A stretch of DNA of 64,000 bases from Sideroxydans sp. CL21 (GTDB lineage Bacteria; Pseudomonadota; Gammaproteobacteria; Burkholderiales; Gallionellaceae). Below are positions 10,451 through 18,821 of this stretch, piece after piece. How positions within the stretch are numbered: the first letter of the stretch is position 1; each line of letters begins with the position of its first letter. Both the position numbers and the translations under genes were made by a program. The notes under the pieces were generated by a model. The model had not been told where the DNA came from. It made no database searches and worked only from the letters and a program-made list of their open reading frames with translations. The stretch covers positions 1,500,501 through 1,564,500 of the forward strand of contig NZ_LR699166.1 of the NCBI RefSeq assembly GCF_902459525.1, given 5' to 3'.

Positions 10451-11359
10451 ATGACAACATTAGCCACATCTCTTCAGCCCTTAGACAGGCGCAAACAACA
10501 AAGACAAAAGAACCAACCTAAAGACTATGGCTGGACACTATATATGATAGTGGTCACCTTGTTGATGTTTGCCGGTTTTTTTGTTTCCTATGACCATCTG
10601 TACAAGCCCGGCGACAATATCGGTTACAACATCGGGCTGGTGGGCGGGATCATGATGCTGACGCTCCTGATCTATCCGTTGCGCAAGCGGGTGGGATTCA
10701 TGAAAAACTGGAGCATCCTGCCCAAATGGTTCAGGTGGCATATGGTTTTCGGCATACTCGGACCTGCCCTCATCATTTTTCATTCTACCTTTCGTATCGC
10801 GTCGATCAACGCAGGCGTCGCCATGGTATGCATGCTGCTCGTATCGGGTAGCGGAATATTCGGGCGTTTCTTCTATACGAAGATCCATAACGGACTCTAT
10901 GGGCGACAGTCGTCGTTTCAGCAGTTGCAGGCCGACCTGGAAGGATCCGGGGACGTGAAATCCGTTCTCAGTTTCGCTCCCGAAATTGAAAAAAAGCTCG
11001 AAGATTTTCGCGATCGGGTCCTGTCGTCTTCGAAGGCGGGAAAACTCAACGGATGGAATTTCATATCGTTGGGTTTCAGGATCAAATGGTTTTCACGGAA
11101 CCTGACAAGAGAACTTGAAGATGCCATGTACGCTGACGCCAATGCGAAGCAATGGAACAGCGCGCAGATGAAACGTCTCGACGAGCTTTTCTACCAGAAC
11201 GAAAAATTCATCAGCACTTATCTTGTCACCGTGCGAGATGTTGCGCAATTCTCTACCTACGAAAAGCTGTTTTCCTTATGGCACATATTCCATGTGCCAC
11301 TGGTTTACATGTTGGTATTCAGCGCGATCTGGCACGTAATTTCGGTTCATAAATATTAG
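10451..11359 (+). CDS. Inner-membrane protein with paired H-X13-H helices, putative diheme cytochrome b
   Basis: 302 residues with about five hydrophobic segments (near 28-47, 60-77, 96-114, 121-141 and 276-298) and a soluble middle region (145-270). Histidines 97 and 111 lie 14 apart in the third segment, and 281 and 295 lie 14 apart in the last; this H-X13-H on two helices is how cytochrome b and ferric-reductase-type proteins bind two hemes b. It has no CXXCH. It is the first gene of the cluster and abuts the next cytochrome with no gap. Published PCC3-type clusters carry a conserved inner-membrane protein here; I infer it exchanges electrons between quinone and the periplasmic cytochrome. 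ATG at 10451 is chosen over TTG at 10421, which falls within a repeat. Confidence 0.65.
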   Translation: MTTLATSLQPLDRRKQQRQKNQPKDYGWTLYMIVVTLLMFAGFFVSYDHLYKPGDNIGYNIGLVGGIMMLTLLIYPLRKRVGFMKNWSILPKWFRWHMVFGILGPALIIFHSTFRIASINAGVAMVCMLLVSGSGIFGRFFYTKIHNGLYGRQSSFQQLQADLEGSGDVKSVLSFAPEIEKKLEDFRDRVLSSSKAGKLNGWNFISLGFRIKWFSRNLTRELEDAMYADANAKQWNSAQMKRLDELFYQNEKFISTYLVTVRDVAQFSTYEKLFSLWHIFHVPLVYMLVFSAIWHVISVHKY

Positions 11360-13150
11360 ATGGCCAGTCATTGCATGAAATGGGCAATCTTGAAGGCGTG
11401 CGTGCTGGCAACGCTTGCCTTTTCCGGTCAGGCACATGCCGATTCCGCCAATGATCTGTTGATGCCGGGCCAGGTAATACAGGGGCATGTCAAACTCGAA
11501 AGCGAGTGCAGCAACTGCCATAAGCCCTATGACAAATCAGCCCAGGCCGGATTGTGCAAAGACTGTCACAAGGAGATCGCGAAAGACATCGCCGACAAGC
11601 ATGGTTTCCACGGCCTGATGAAGGAAGAAAAGCCATGCAAAGAGTGCCACACGGAACACAAGGGACGGGACGCTCGCATTGCAAAACTCAATACCGTCGA
11701 TTTCGATCACATGACGACCGGATTCGAGCTGAAAGGAGCGCACTTAAGCAGCAAGGTTCTCTGCAAGGACTGCCACTCCCCGCAAAAAAAATACCGGCAA
11801 GCGCCCGTCAAATGCATCGGTTGTCACGAAAAGGCGGACAAACACAAAGGTTCTCTGGGACCTGAATGCCAGAACTGCCACGAAGAAAAGGATTGGAAGA
11901 CGACCCATTTCGACCACAGCAAAACCCATTTCCCCTTGCTGGGCAAGCATGTGGATGTGAAATGCAAGGACTGCCATCCAGACAACAAGTTCAAGGACAC
12001 TCCGTTGCAATGCGACGAGTGCCATAAGAAAGACGACAAGCACAAGGGGCATTTCGGACCCAAGTGTGAAACTTGCCATAACGAAAAGAGCTGGAAAGAA
12101 ATCCTGTTCGACCATGACAAGAAAACCAAATATCCGCTGCTTGGAAAACATCGTGAGACAAAGTGCGTCAGCTGTCACAAGGGAGATCTTTATAAGGAAA
12201 AGCTGAAGACCAACTGTGTTTCATGCCATCAAAAAGACGACAAGCACAAGGGCAAGTTTGGGCCGAAATGCGAGTCCTGCCATATTGAGCGCAGCTGGAA
12301 GGAAATCCCGTTCGATCATGACAGGAAGACCAAATTCCCGTTGCTTGGGAAACATCGCGATGTCAAGTGCAACGATTGCCACAAGGGCGATTTGTATAAG
12401 GACAAGCTCAAGATGGATTGCTACTCCTGTCACCAGAAAGACGACAAGCACAAGGGGAATTTCGGACCCAAGTGCGAAATTTGCCATAACGAAAAGAGCT
12501 GGAAGGAAATTATTTTCGACCACGACAAGAAGACCGATTACCCGCTGTTGGGCAAGCATCGCGATACGAAATGCGTCAGTTGCCACAAAGGTGATTTGTA
12601 CAAGGACAAGCTGAAGACATCCTGTTCTTCATGCCACGACAAGGACGACAAGCATAAAGGCGAGGAGGGGAAGAAATGCGAATCCTGCCATCATGAAGAT
12701 TCGTGGGAAAAAGCCGAATTTGATCACAGGGTTTCGCGCTTCCAGCTTACCGGCCAGCATATATTGACCCAATGCAAAAAATGTCATTTATCTGTGGTAT
12801 TCAAGGAGGCCAAGTCGGATTGCACGTCTTGCCATGCTAAACAAGACGTGCACAAACGCACCCTTGGCACTGCATGTGATACTTGCCACAACACTCGCGA
12901 CTGGAAAGACTGGGATTTCGATCACGATAAAACCAACTTCAAGCTTGACGGAAAGCACAAGGGACTCAAGTGTATCGATTGTCACAATACACCGGTAAGC
13001 AGCAAAGTGGTTCTGGCGGCAACCTGCGTCAGTTGTCATGATAAGGATGACAAGCACAATGGCGATTTCGGAAAGCAATGCGATCATTGCCATGTTGGAT
13101 TGAACTGGAAAACGATCAAGGTTGGAAGTCGACGCTGGATAAACTATTAA
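11360..13150 (+). CDS. 24-heme c-type cytochrome, periplasmic-type member of the cluster
   Basis: 596 residues. A signal peptide (hydrophobic stretch to about residue 26, ending QAHA before DSAND) precedes 24 CXXCH heme c sites. Residues 167 onward consist of three-heme modules of 66-68 residues: CXXCH, then SWKE..FDHD, then PLLGKHR..KC, CXXCHKGDLYK, CXXCH and KDDKHKG. The conserved His in FDHD, KH and DKHK are good distal heme ligands. It is lysine-rich and highly soluble, with no lipobox and no other membrane segment, so it is expected in the periplasm, bridging the inner-membrane protein and the outer-membrane conduit. Its ATG directly follows the preceding TAG. The exact periplasmic role is inferred from cluster layout. 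Confidence 0.85.
   Translation: MASHCMKWAILKACVLATLAFSGQAHADSANDLLMPGQVIQGHVKLESECSNCHKPYDKSAQAGLCKDCHKEIAKDIADKHGFHGLMKEEKPCKECHTEHKGRDARIAKLNTVDFDHMTTGFELKGAHLSSKVLCKDCHSPQKKYRQAPVKCIGCHEKADKHKGSLGPECQNCHEEKDWKTTHFDHSKTHFPLLGKHVDVKCKDCHPDNKFKDTPLQCDECHKKDDKHKGHFGPKCETCHNEKSWKEILFDHDKKTKYPLLGKHRETKCVSCHKGDLYKEKLKTNCVSCHQKDDKHKGKFGPKCESCHIERSWKEIPFDHDRKTKFPLLGKHRDVKCNDCHKGDLYKDKLKMDCYSCHQKDDKHKGNFGPKCEICHNEKSWKEIIFDHDKKTDYPLLGKHRDTKCVSCHKGDLYKDKLKTSCSSCHDKDDKHKGEEGKKCESCHHEDSWEKAEFDHRVSRFQLTGQHILTQCKKCHLSVVFKEAKSDCTSCHAKQDVHKRTLGTACDTCHNTRDWKDWDFDHDKTNFKLDGKHKGLKCIDCHNTPVSSKVVLAATCVSCHDKDDKHNGDFGKQCDHCHVGLNWKTIKVGSRRWINY
12056..12667 (+). repeat. Three tandem 204-base heme modules
   Basis: Units start at 12056, 12260 and 12464, each exactly 204 bases (68 codons, three CXXCH sites), with near-identical protein and strongly similar DNA. 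Shorter, more divergent units of the same type flank them on both sides. The array shows that the cytochrome grew by internal duplication, and that in-frame gain or loss of three hemes at a time is possible. Confidence 0.85.
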
Positions 13151-13159
13151 CGTTAATAG
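13144..13159. promoter_or_regulatory. Perfect 16-base palindrome at the end of the 24-heme cytochrome gene
   Basis: CTATTAACGTTAATAG is its own reverse complement and spans the stop codon of the first cytochrome gene, 172 bases before the next start. It could be a regulator site for the second cytochrome or a minor RNA hairpin. There is no U-run, so it is not a classical terminator. Confidence 0.4.
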
Positions 13160-13330
13160 CGGACCATTGCCGTTCATCAGTTGGTTGTGCCGTTTGTACT
13201 TTTGTCTCACACCCGATGAGCGGCTGCATGGAATTGCGGACACATATATACAATTCTGAATAGGTAAAAAGTGCTGACACTATTCACTTTTCGTCAATAT
13301 GGATCGAAATTTTGCAGCGAGGTATCGATT

Positions 13331-16189
13331 ATGAATACGCCAACAACACGTTACGGGATTGCCGGAATGCTGGTGGTCTTGATGTTCAGCCTTTCATTCT
13401 TTGCGACTGCAGTGCAGGCGGTTACGGTAGAAAATTCCTTCGATCACTCGAAAACAGGGTTTGTTCTCAGGGAAGTTCACGCGACACTAAAATGCGAACA
13501 GTGCCACGTCGACGGCATATTCAAGAACACGCCCAAAGACTGTGCCGGCTGTCACAACACCGGAACGAGAGTCGCTGCTCTGCCAAGACCGATAAATCAT
13601 ATTCCCACAACTTTTTCGTGTGACACCTGCCATATCAGTGCTGCCAGCTTCCTGATAAAGAGCTTCAGTCACGTCACAATTACCGGTCAATGCGAGACTT
13701 GCCACAATGGACAGTCACTCGGTGTCGTGAGCAAACCGGTAAATCACTTCCCGACCCAGTCGCCCTGCTCGTACTGCCACAAGAATACCAGCACTTTCCT
13801 GAGCTACCAGGTCGATCATGTGGCGAATGGTTATGTGGGAAACTGTTTCCAGTGTCATGGCGGTCCGGCGGGTGAGCCGGGACCGATAGGAACCTTCCCC
13901 AACGTTGTCAGTTACAACCCGATGACTCACATTCCGTTGGGGACGAACCCGCCGGATTGCAATACATGCCATATCGGCTTTTCTACGTTCTTGGGCGCTA
14001 CTTTCGCCCATACACCGGGTTCCACATGTTCTTCTTGCCATGAGGGACAATACGCAGGAGTTGTATCGATCAATAAATCAATTCACATTCCGGCACCAAC
14101 CGGATCCAATGTGGATACCTGCGTTAGCTGCCATTCCGATCCAACGTCCCAGCCTCTTCCGACATTTCTGGGGGTGGCATTCCATACAACTACTATAGGG
14201 AATCCCCCCGCAGGCACGTGCGCGACCTGCCATAACGGAGGTTTCGTGTCGCAAAACGCGCAAACAAAAGGCACGGTACATATACCGACCACTGCAGATT
14301 GCGGGACTTGTCACACCGGTCCAAGCGGAACGCCGGCCAATTCAACCCTGAACTACACAACCTTTCTTGATGCAAAATTCCACCAGACTTCATTGGGAAA
14401 TCCTCCAACCGTTGCATGCTCCACCTGTCATAACGGCAGTTATGTAGCTGTAGGCGCACAAGGAAAGAATGCGGGCCATGTAGTGACAACATCGGATTGT
14501 GTGGCATGCCACACCGTAACGAATACGGCAACTTACACTACGTTTTTGGGCGCCAGTTTTTCACATGTACCGGGGGTTTATACAACGACATTCCCTGCTG
14601 ACGGATCAATAGCAACACCTACATGTATGTCTTGTCACAACGGTGCTACCGCTACCGGCAAAGTTGCGGGTCATATATTGACATCGGCGGACTGCAATTC
14701 CAGCGGCTGTCACACCGTGGCTTCTGATGGTTGTCCTACTTGTGTGAATTTTTCCGGCGTGATTTTTAACCATATCAATTCTACCACGGGATATACCTCG
14801 TTCGGTACGACCGCACCGTCACCGTACACCAAGCGTTGCGATAGCTGTCATAACGGAACAACGTTGCTGGCGCAACCCGTTAGTGCAGGGCACATACCAA
14901 CTTCAGGAGCAGATTGCGTTACGTGCCACACCCCGGCCAGCACAGGTTGTGCAAATGGCGGAAATTGCGCAACGTTCCTGAACGCGACACTCAACCACAG
15001 CACAGTTGCAGCTGGATCTTGTGGAACCTGCCACCAGGGACAATATGCCGGTGTGGTCTCGATCAATCCCGCTATCCATATCCCGCAATCATCCGGGAAT
15101 GCATGCGATGTGTGCCATACAAATGCGATCACCAATCTGCTCACGGCATTTCCCGCCAACCCGACATTCCTTAATGTGGTGTTCCATAAGACTTCCTTGG
15201 GAAATCCGCCAACAGGTTTATGCTCGAACTGCCATTCCGGGACTTACATCTCTCAAAATGCTCAGTCCGAAAGCAGTGTGATCACAAACCATGTGGCTAC
15301 GACGGCCGATTGCGTGACCTGCCATACCGCAACGAACACCACCAATTACACTTCGTTCCTGGGGGCCGGCTTTACCCACTCGCCCGGAACCTATGCATCC
15401 TGGCCACCTGCGCAGCCGCCAACGCCGACCTGTGCGTCCTGCCACAATGGCGCGACAGCGACGGGTAAGAATGCCGGTCATCCGGTCACGGCTCTGGATT
15501 GCATGTCATGCCACACTACGACTGTTCTGCAGGGGTGTCCGACTTGTACACTTTTCGGAATACCGGCGGGCGTCATACATAACACCGCGCCCTACAATAC
15601 ACCCGGCACCTGCATAACATGCCATAACGGGGCGACTGCGATCGGGCTTTCCTCCGATACCGGCCACATACCGACCGGATCGATTGGATGCGACCAATGC
15701 CACTCTGTGTATGACGGAGTAGGTTCCATCAACTTCAGTACCGCTGCCGTGTCTACGATCTCCGTGAGCGGAGTGACGAAGTACGGTATGAACCATTCCG
15801 CTCCGGGACTCACAGGCCGTTGCGATAGTTGTCACAATGGCTCCTATACCGGTCAGGGATTGTTTGGTGCCGTAACCAAAGTATCCAACCACATACCGAC
15901 GACAATTATCAGCACCTCAGCCAACACGGATTGCACCAGTTGCCATTCCACGACCATTACTGTCTCGTCAGGGGCTGCTGATTGGGCAACCGGCGAGAAA
16001 ATGAATCACAATAATGCGCAGGGTGGCGCACCGAATTACTGTGTGACATGCCACCTGAAAGGCGTTACCTATTTGTCTAAAGCGCAATTGATCAGCCATA
16101 ACGGAGCCAGCACGTCCAAGGATTGTTCAAGTTCAGGTTGCCATAAGCCCCTGGGTAGCAAAGGATCCGCATATTCATCATGGGATTGA
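13331..16189 (+). CDS. 27-heme (29 with CX4CH) c-type cytochrome, probable outer-surface component
   Basis: 952 residues with a signal peptide (hydrophobic 10-28, ending AVQA) and no lipobox. I count 27 CXXCH sites plus two CX4CH sites (14693-14713 and 16124-16144). It is rich in Thr, Ser, Gly and Asn, unlike the lysine-rich preceding cytochrome, which fits an exposed protein. Repeated themes are NHIPT or GHIPT before a heme site, and F-x-H about 10 residues before CXXCHNG. A module of about 130 residues is duplicated (14361-14743 and 15167-15548). By analogy with PCC3-type clusters it should sit outside the cell on the porin and take electrons from Fe(II) or minerals. The ATG at 13331 has GCGAGG eight bases upstream. 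Confidence 0.8.
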   Translation: MNTPTTRYGIAGMLVVLMFSLSFFATAVQAVTVENSFDHSKTGFVLREVHATLKCEQCHVDGIFKNTPKDCAGCHNTGTRVAALPRPINHIPTTFSCDTCHISAASFLIKSFSHVTITGQCETCHNGQSLGVVSKPVNHFPTQSPCSYCHKNTSTFLSYQVDHVANGYVGNCFQCHGGPAGEPGPIGTFPNVVSYNPMTHIPLGTNPPDCNTCHIGFSTFLGATFAHTPGSTCSSCHEGQYAGVVSINKSIHIPAPTGSNVDTCVSCHSDPTSQPLPTFLGVAFHTTTIGNPPAGTCATCHNGGFVSQNAQTKGTVHIPTTADCGTCHTGPSGTPANSTLNYTTFLDAKFHQTSLGNPPTVACSTCHNGSYVAVGAQGKNAGHVVTTSDCVACHTVTNTATYTTFLGASFSHVPGVYTTTFPADGSIATPTCMSCHNGATATGKVAGHILTSADCNSSGCHTVASDGCPTCVNFSGVIFNHINSTTGYTSFGTTAPSPYTKRCDSCHNGTTLLAQPVSAGHIPTSGADCVTCHTPASTGCANGGNCATFLNATLNHSTVAAGSCGTCHQGQYAGVVSINPAIHIPQSSGNACDVCHTNAITNLLTAFPANPTFLNVVFHKTSLGNPPTGLCSNCHSGTYISQNAQSESSVITNHVATTADCVTCHTATNTTNYTSFLGAGFTHSPGTYASWPPAQPPTPTCASCHNGATATGKNAGHPVTALDCMSCHTTTVLQGCPTCTLFGIPAGVIHNTAPYNTPGTCITCHNGATAIGLSSDTGHIPTGSIGCDQCHSVYDGVGSINFSTAAVSTISVSGVTKYGMNHSAPGLTGRCDSCHNGSYTGQGLFGAVTKVSNHIPTTIISTSANTDCTSCHSTTITVSSGAADWATGEKMNHNNAQGGAPNYCVTCHLKGVTYLSKAQLISHNGASTSKDCSSSGCHKPLGSKGSAYSSWD

Positions 16190-16269
16190 TTTGTTGATTG
16201 GCAGACTTATGGTTCAAGCCGACTTTAGCGAAGCCGGCATGGTGGTTTTTAAATCGAGCGACACAAATT

Positions 16270-18783
16270 ATGTTCGGAATTAAATTGCATCGTTTGGTTT
16301 TGTCATTTCTTGCGGTGATACTGCTGGATATGGTGTCCTCTTATGCGTCCGCCGAGATCATCGATGACATCACTGTGCATCAGGACGCAAGCGGAGGGAC
16401 GGAAACGGTGATCAAATTTACTGTCCCGATCCAGTATCTGCGACACTTTCCCCAAGGCAAATCAAGTTCCACCACAGTATATTTCAATATCCTTAATACC
16501 GTTCCTGCCGATGAGTGGCAGGATTATGAATCGCACCGGACGCCTCCCTCCGACCTCGTTCAGGAGATTATGGTTACCACGCGAGATCGCGGCACCGGAC
16601 CCAAGATTCATATCACATTCTATCGCCCCGCAGAATTCACCGTCGGGATGGGAAGCGACAATCAGACTTTGGTGATTCATATCAAACCGGTCGCGACGCA
16701 GCGAAATAACGAGAACAAGCCGGCTGCAGGACAGTCCGGCATTACTTCGATTCCAGTTGCGGCGGCGCCGGCCGCTGTTATCGCGGCAATTCCGAAATCA
16801 CCGCCGGTAGCTCCCTCGTCAGGAACCCCAGCAGTTGCCGCTGCCAATCAGAAGTCAGCAGCCCCTCCGACACCAGTACCAGCTGCAACAACGGCAACAC
16901 CAGCAGCACCGGTTGCCCCCACTGGCAATATCACTGCACCCAAGGTCGCGCTGAAGCAGTCCTCGTCAAAGCCCATTCATATCCCATTGGGAGGAAAAGA
17001 CGGGCTGCCGCCGTTTCCTGAAATTGACCAGTTCGTCGTCCAGCAAGGAGCAACGCCCGCAAACGCGTCGCTGGCCGACAAGATCTCGATCGCGAACAAT
17101 CAGGCCGCCGCATTGATGGAAAATGGAGGCAATGCGCTTCTGACTGGCCAAACATTTGCAGCAATCGAATCATTCAATCAAGTACTCAACCTGCCTCCGA
17201 ATAAATATACGGAAGATGCCCAGTTGTGGATCGGGATCGCAAAAGAGAGATTGGGGCAGCTATCCAAAGCTGTACTGGAATTCAATGCCTACTTGAGACT
17301 TTACCCGGAAGGAAAATCCGCGAAATGGGTGAAGGATCGCCTCGCCAAGCTGAAGCTATCGCAACCGGCGATTTTCGCTGCCTTGGATAAACAGCCTACA
17401 GGCCCAGCCAGAGTGCAAAACACCGAATTTCAGTATTCGGAATTCGGCAGTTTGTCGATGTACTACTATCAGGGCGCAAGCCAGACAAATACCGTCGCGA
17501 GTGCAGGCCTGGTCCAGACGCCGACTACCTTTTCACTCATTGACCAGAAATCCCTGATAACCAATCTCAACATGACCGCGCGGTCGTACAACAACGAATA
17601 TGACAATCGTTTGGTATTTCAAGATTTCTACGCGGCGAACTTTCTTCCGGGACAGCAAAACATTGGGATGCTGGGTGCGGCCTACTATGAGATGAAAGAC
17701 CGGATTGTGGATTATTCATTCAGAGTCGGCCGACAGTCGGGACTGGGTGGCGGGGTGATGGGCAGGTTTGATGGCGTTTCGGCCGGTTACGGGTTTGCGT
17801 CGAATTGGAGAGTGAATGTAGTGACGGGCCAGTTGTCCGACTTCACCATTGACCGCAAACCCACTTTTTACGGCGCCAGCGTGGACTTCGGCACCAAGAG
17901 CCAGTTAGGGGGATCCGTTTACGGGATTACACAACAGGTCGACGGATTCACCGACCGGAGGGCGGTCGGCGGGAACCTGAGATATTTTGACCAGAAGTTC
18001 AACATCATGTCCATGGTGGACTACGACGTGCTGTTCAAGGCGTTGAATATTTTCACCGTGCAGGGAACTTTGAATGGCGGAGGGGTCGGCGGCACGGACT
18101 ACAACTTCCTGCTTGACCGCCGCAGAAGTCCGGTTCTGGATGTGAGAAATGCGATCAATGGCACCACTTCGACGATCGCAACCCTGATGCAAAACGGTTG
18201 GTCCATGAGCGATCTGATTTTATTGGCAGGTCAGCGCACGACAGTTTCGGAAATGGCGCAAGTCGGCATGACCAATCATTTGAGCGAAAAATGGTTCATC
18301 GGTACTGACTTCAGCATTGCAAAGACAGCAGGCATGAATTCCAGCGGAACGCTGCTGCCGGACGGTACAACCGGAGTGGAAGGGTTCGTACCTGCGATTC
18401 CTTCCACGGGCAATACCTGGACGATAACCGAAAGAGCGACCGGTCTCGGGGTTATCCGTCCGCAAGATACGACGAACTTCAGCGTGAGTTACTCCAAGGG
18501 CGCGCTGATTGCTGCCGAAGGATTTCAAGCCAGCAACCATGTCGATCTGCAAGAAAAATGGACACTGGATTCGACTTTCGTCCTGAATTTTCAAACCGAC
18601 AATACCGGCGGCAAAATGAACGATGTCCAGCCAACAATAAGGGTGGCTTACAAGCTGAGAAGGAATCTGTCTACAGACGCGCAATTGGGTCTTGACTGGA
18701 ACAAGACGACTTCCACCGTGTTGCAGTCCACTTCGACCGCATTGCGGGAATTCGTTGCGTTCGGCTTCCGCCTGGATTTTTGA
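16270..18783 (+). CDS. Outer-membrane beta-barrel with N-terminal AMIN-like and TPR domains, porin of the cluster
   Basis: 837 residues. Order: signal peptide (to about residue 31, YASA before EIID); a beta-rich domain of about 110 residues resembling AMIN domains; an Ala/Pro/Thr-rich linker (about 145-235); a TPR-like helical region near 270-375 (AALMENGGNALLTGQ, YLRLYPEGKSAKWVK); then about 450 residues of alternating beta-strands ending VAFGFRLDF with the terminal Phe of outer-membrane barrels. The barrel would house heme-to-heme contact between the two cytochromes, like MtrB/MtoB, but it shares no obvious sequence with mtoB here. ATG at 16270 is preferred over a TTG at 16198 because it places the signal peptide correctly. 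The AMIN call is tentative. Confidence 0.75.
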   Translation: MFGIKLHRLVLSFLAVILLDMVSSYASAEIIDDITVHQDASGGTETVIKFTVPIQYLRHFPQGKSSSTTVYFNILNTVPADEWQDYESHRTPPSDLVQEIMVTTRDRGTGPKIHITFYRPAEFTVGMGSDNQTLVIHIKPVATQRNNENKPAAGQSGITSIPVAAAPAAVIAAIPKSPPVAPSSGTPAVAAANQKSAAPPTPVPAATTATPAAPVAPTGNITAPKVALKQSSSKPIHIPLGGKDGLPPFPEIDQFVVQQGATPANASLADKISIANNQAAALMENGGNALLTGQTFAAIESFNQVLNLPPNKYTEDAQLWIGIAKERLGQLSKAVLEFNAYLRLYPEGKSAKWVKDRLAKLKLSQPAIFAALDKQPTGPARVQNTEFQYSEFGSLSMYYYQGASQTNTVASAGLVQTPTTFSLIDQKSLITNLNMTARSYNNEYDNRLVFQDFYAANFLPGQQNIGMLGAAYYEMKDRIVDYSFRVGRQSGLGGGVMGRFDGVSAGYGFASNWRVNVVTGQLSDFTIDRKPTFYGASVDFGTKSQLGGSVYGITQQVDGFTDRRAVGGNLRYFDQKFNIMSMVDYDVLFKALNIFTVQGTLNGGGVGGTDYNFLLDRRRSPVLDVRNAINGTTSTIATLMQNGWSMSDLILLAGQRTTVSEMAQVGMTNHLSEKWFIGTDFSIAKTAGMNSSGTLLPDGTTGVEGFVPAIPSTGNTWTITERATGLGVIRPQDTTNFSVSYSKGALIAAEGFQASNHVDLQEKWTLDSTFVLNFQTDNTGGKMNDVQPTIRVAYKLRRNLSTDAQLGLDWNKTTSTVLQSTSTALREFVAFGFRLDF

Positions 18784-18821
18784 CGGAAGCCTGGAAACAG
18801 TGCTGACCGGGCCAAGTCACC

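Noticed and set aside
12056-12667. Tandem repeats that could be taken for a CRISPR or satellite array.
   Set aside because: The 204-base units are in-frame, encode three CXXCH sites each and have no spacer structure.
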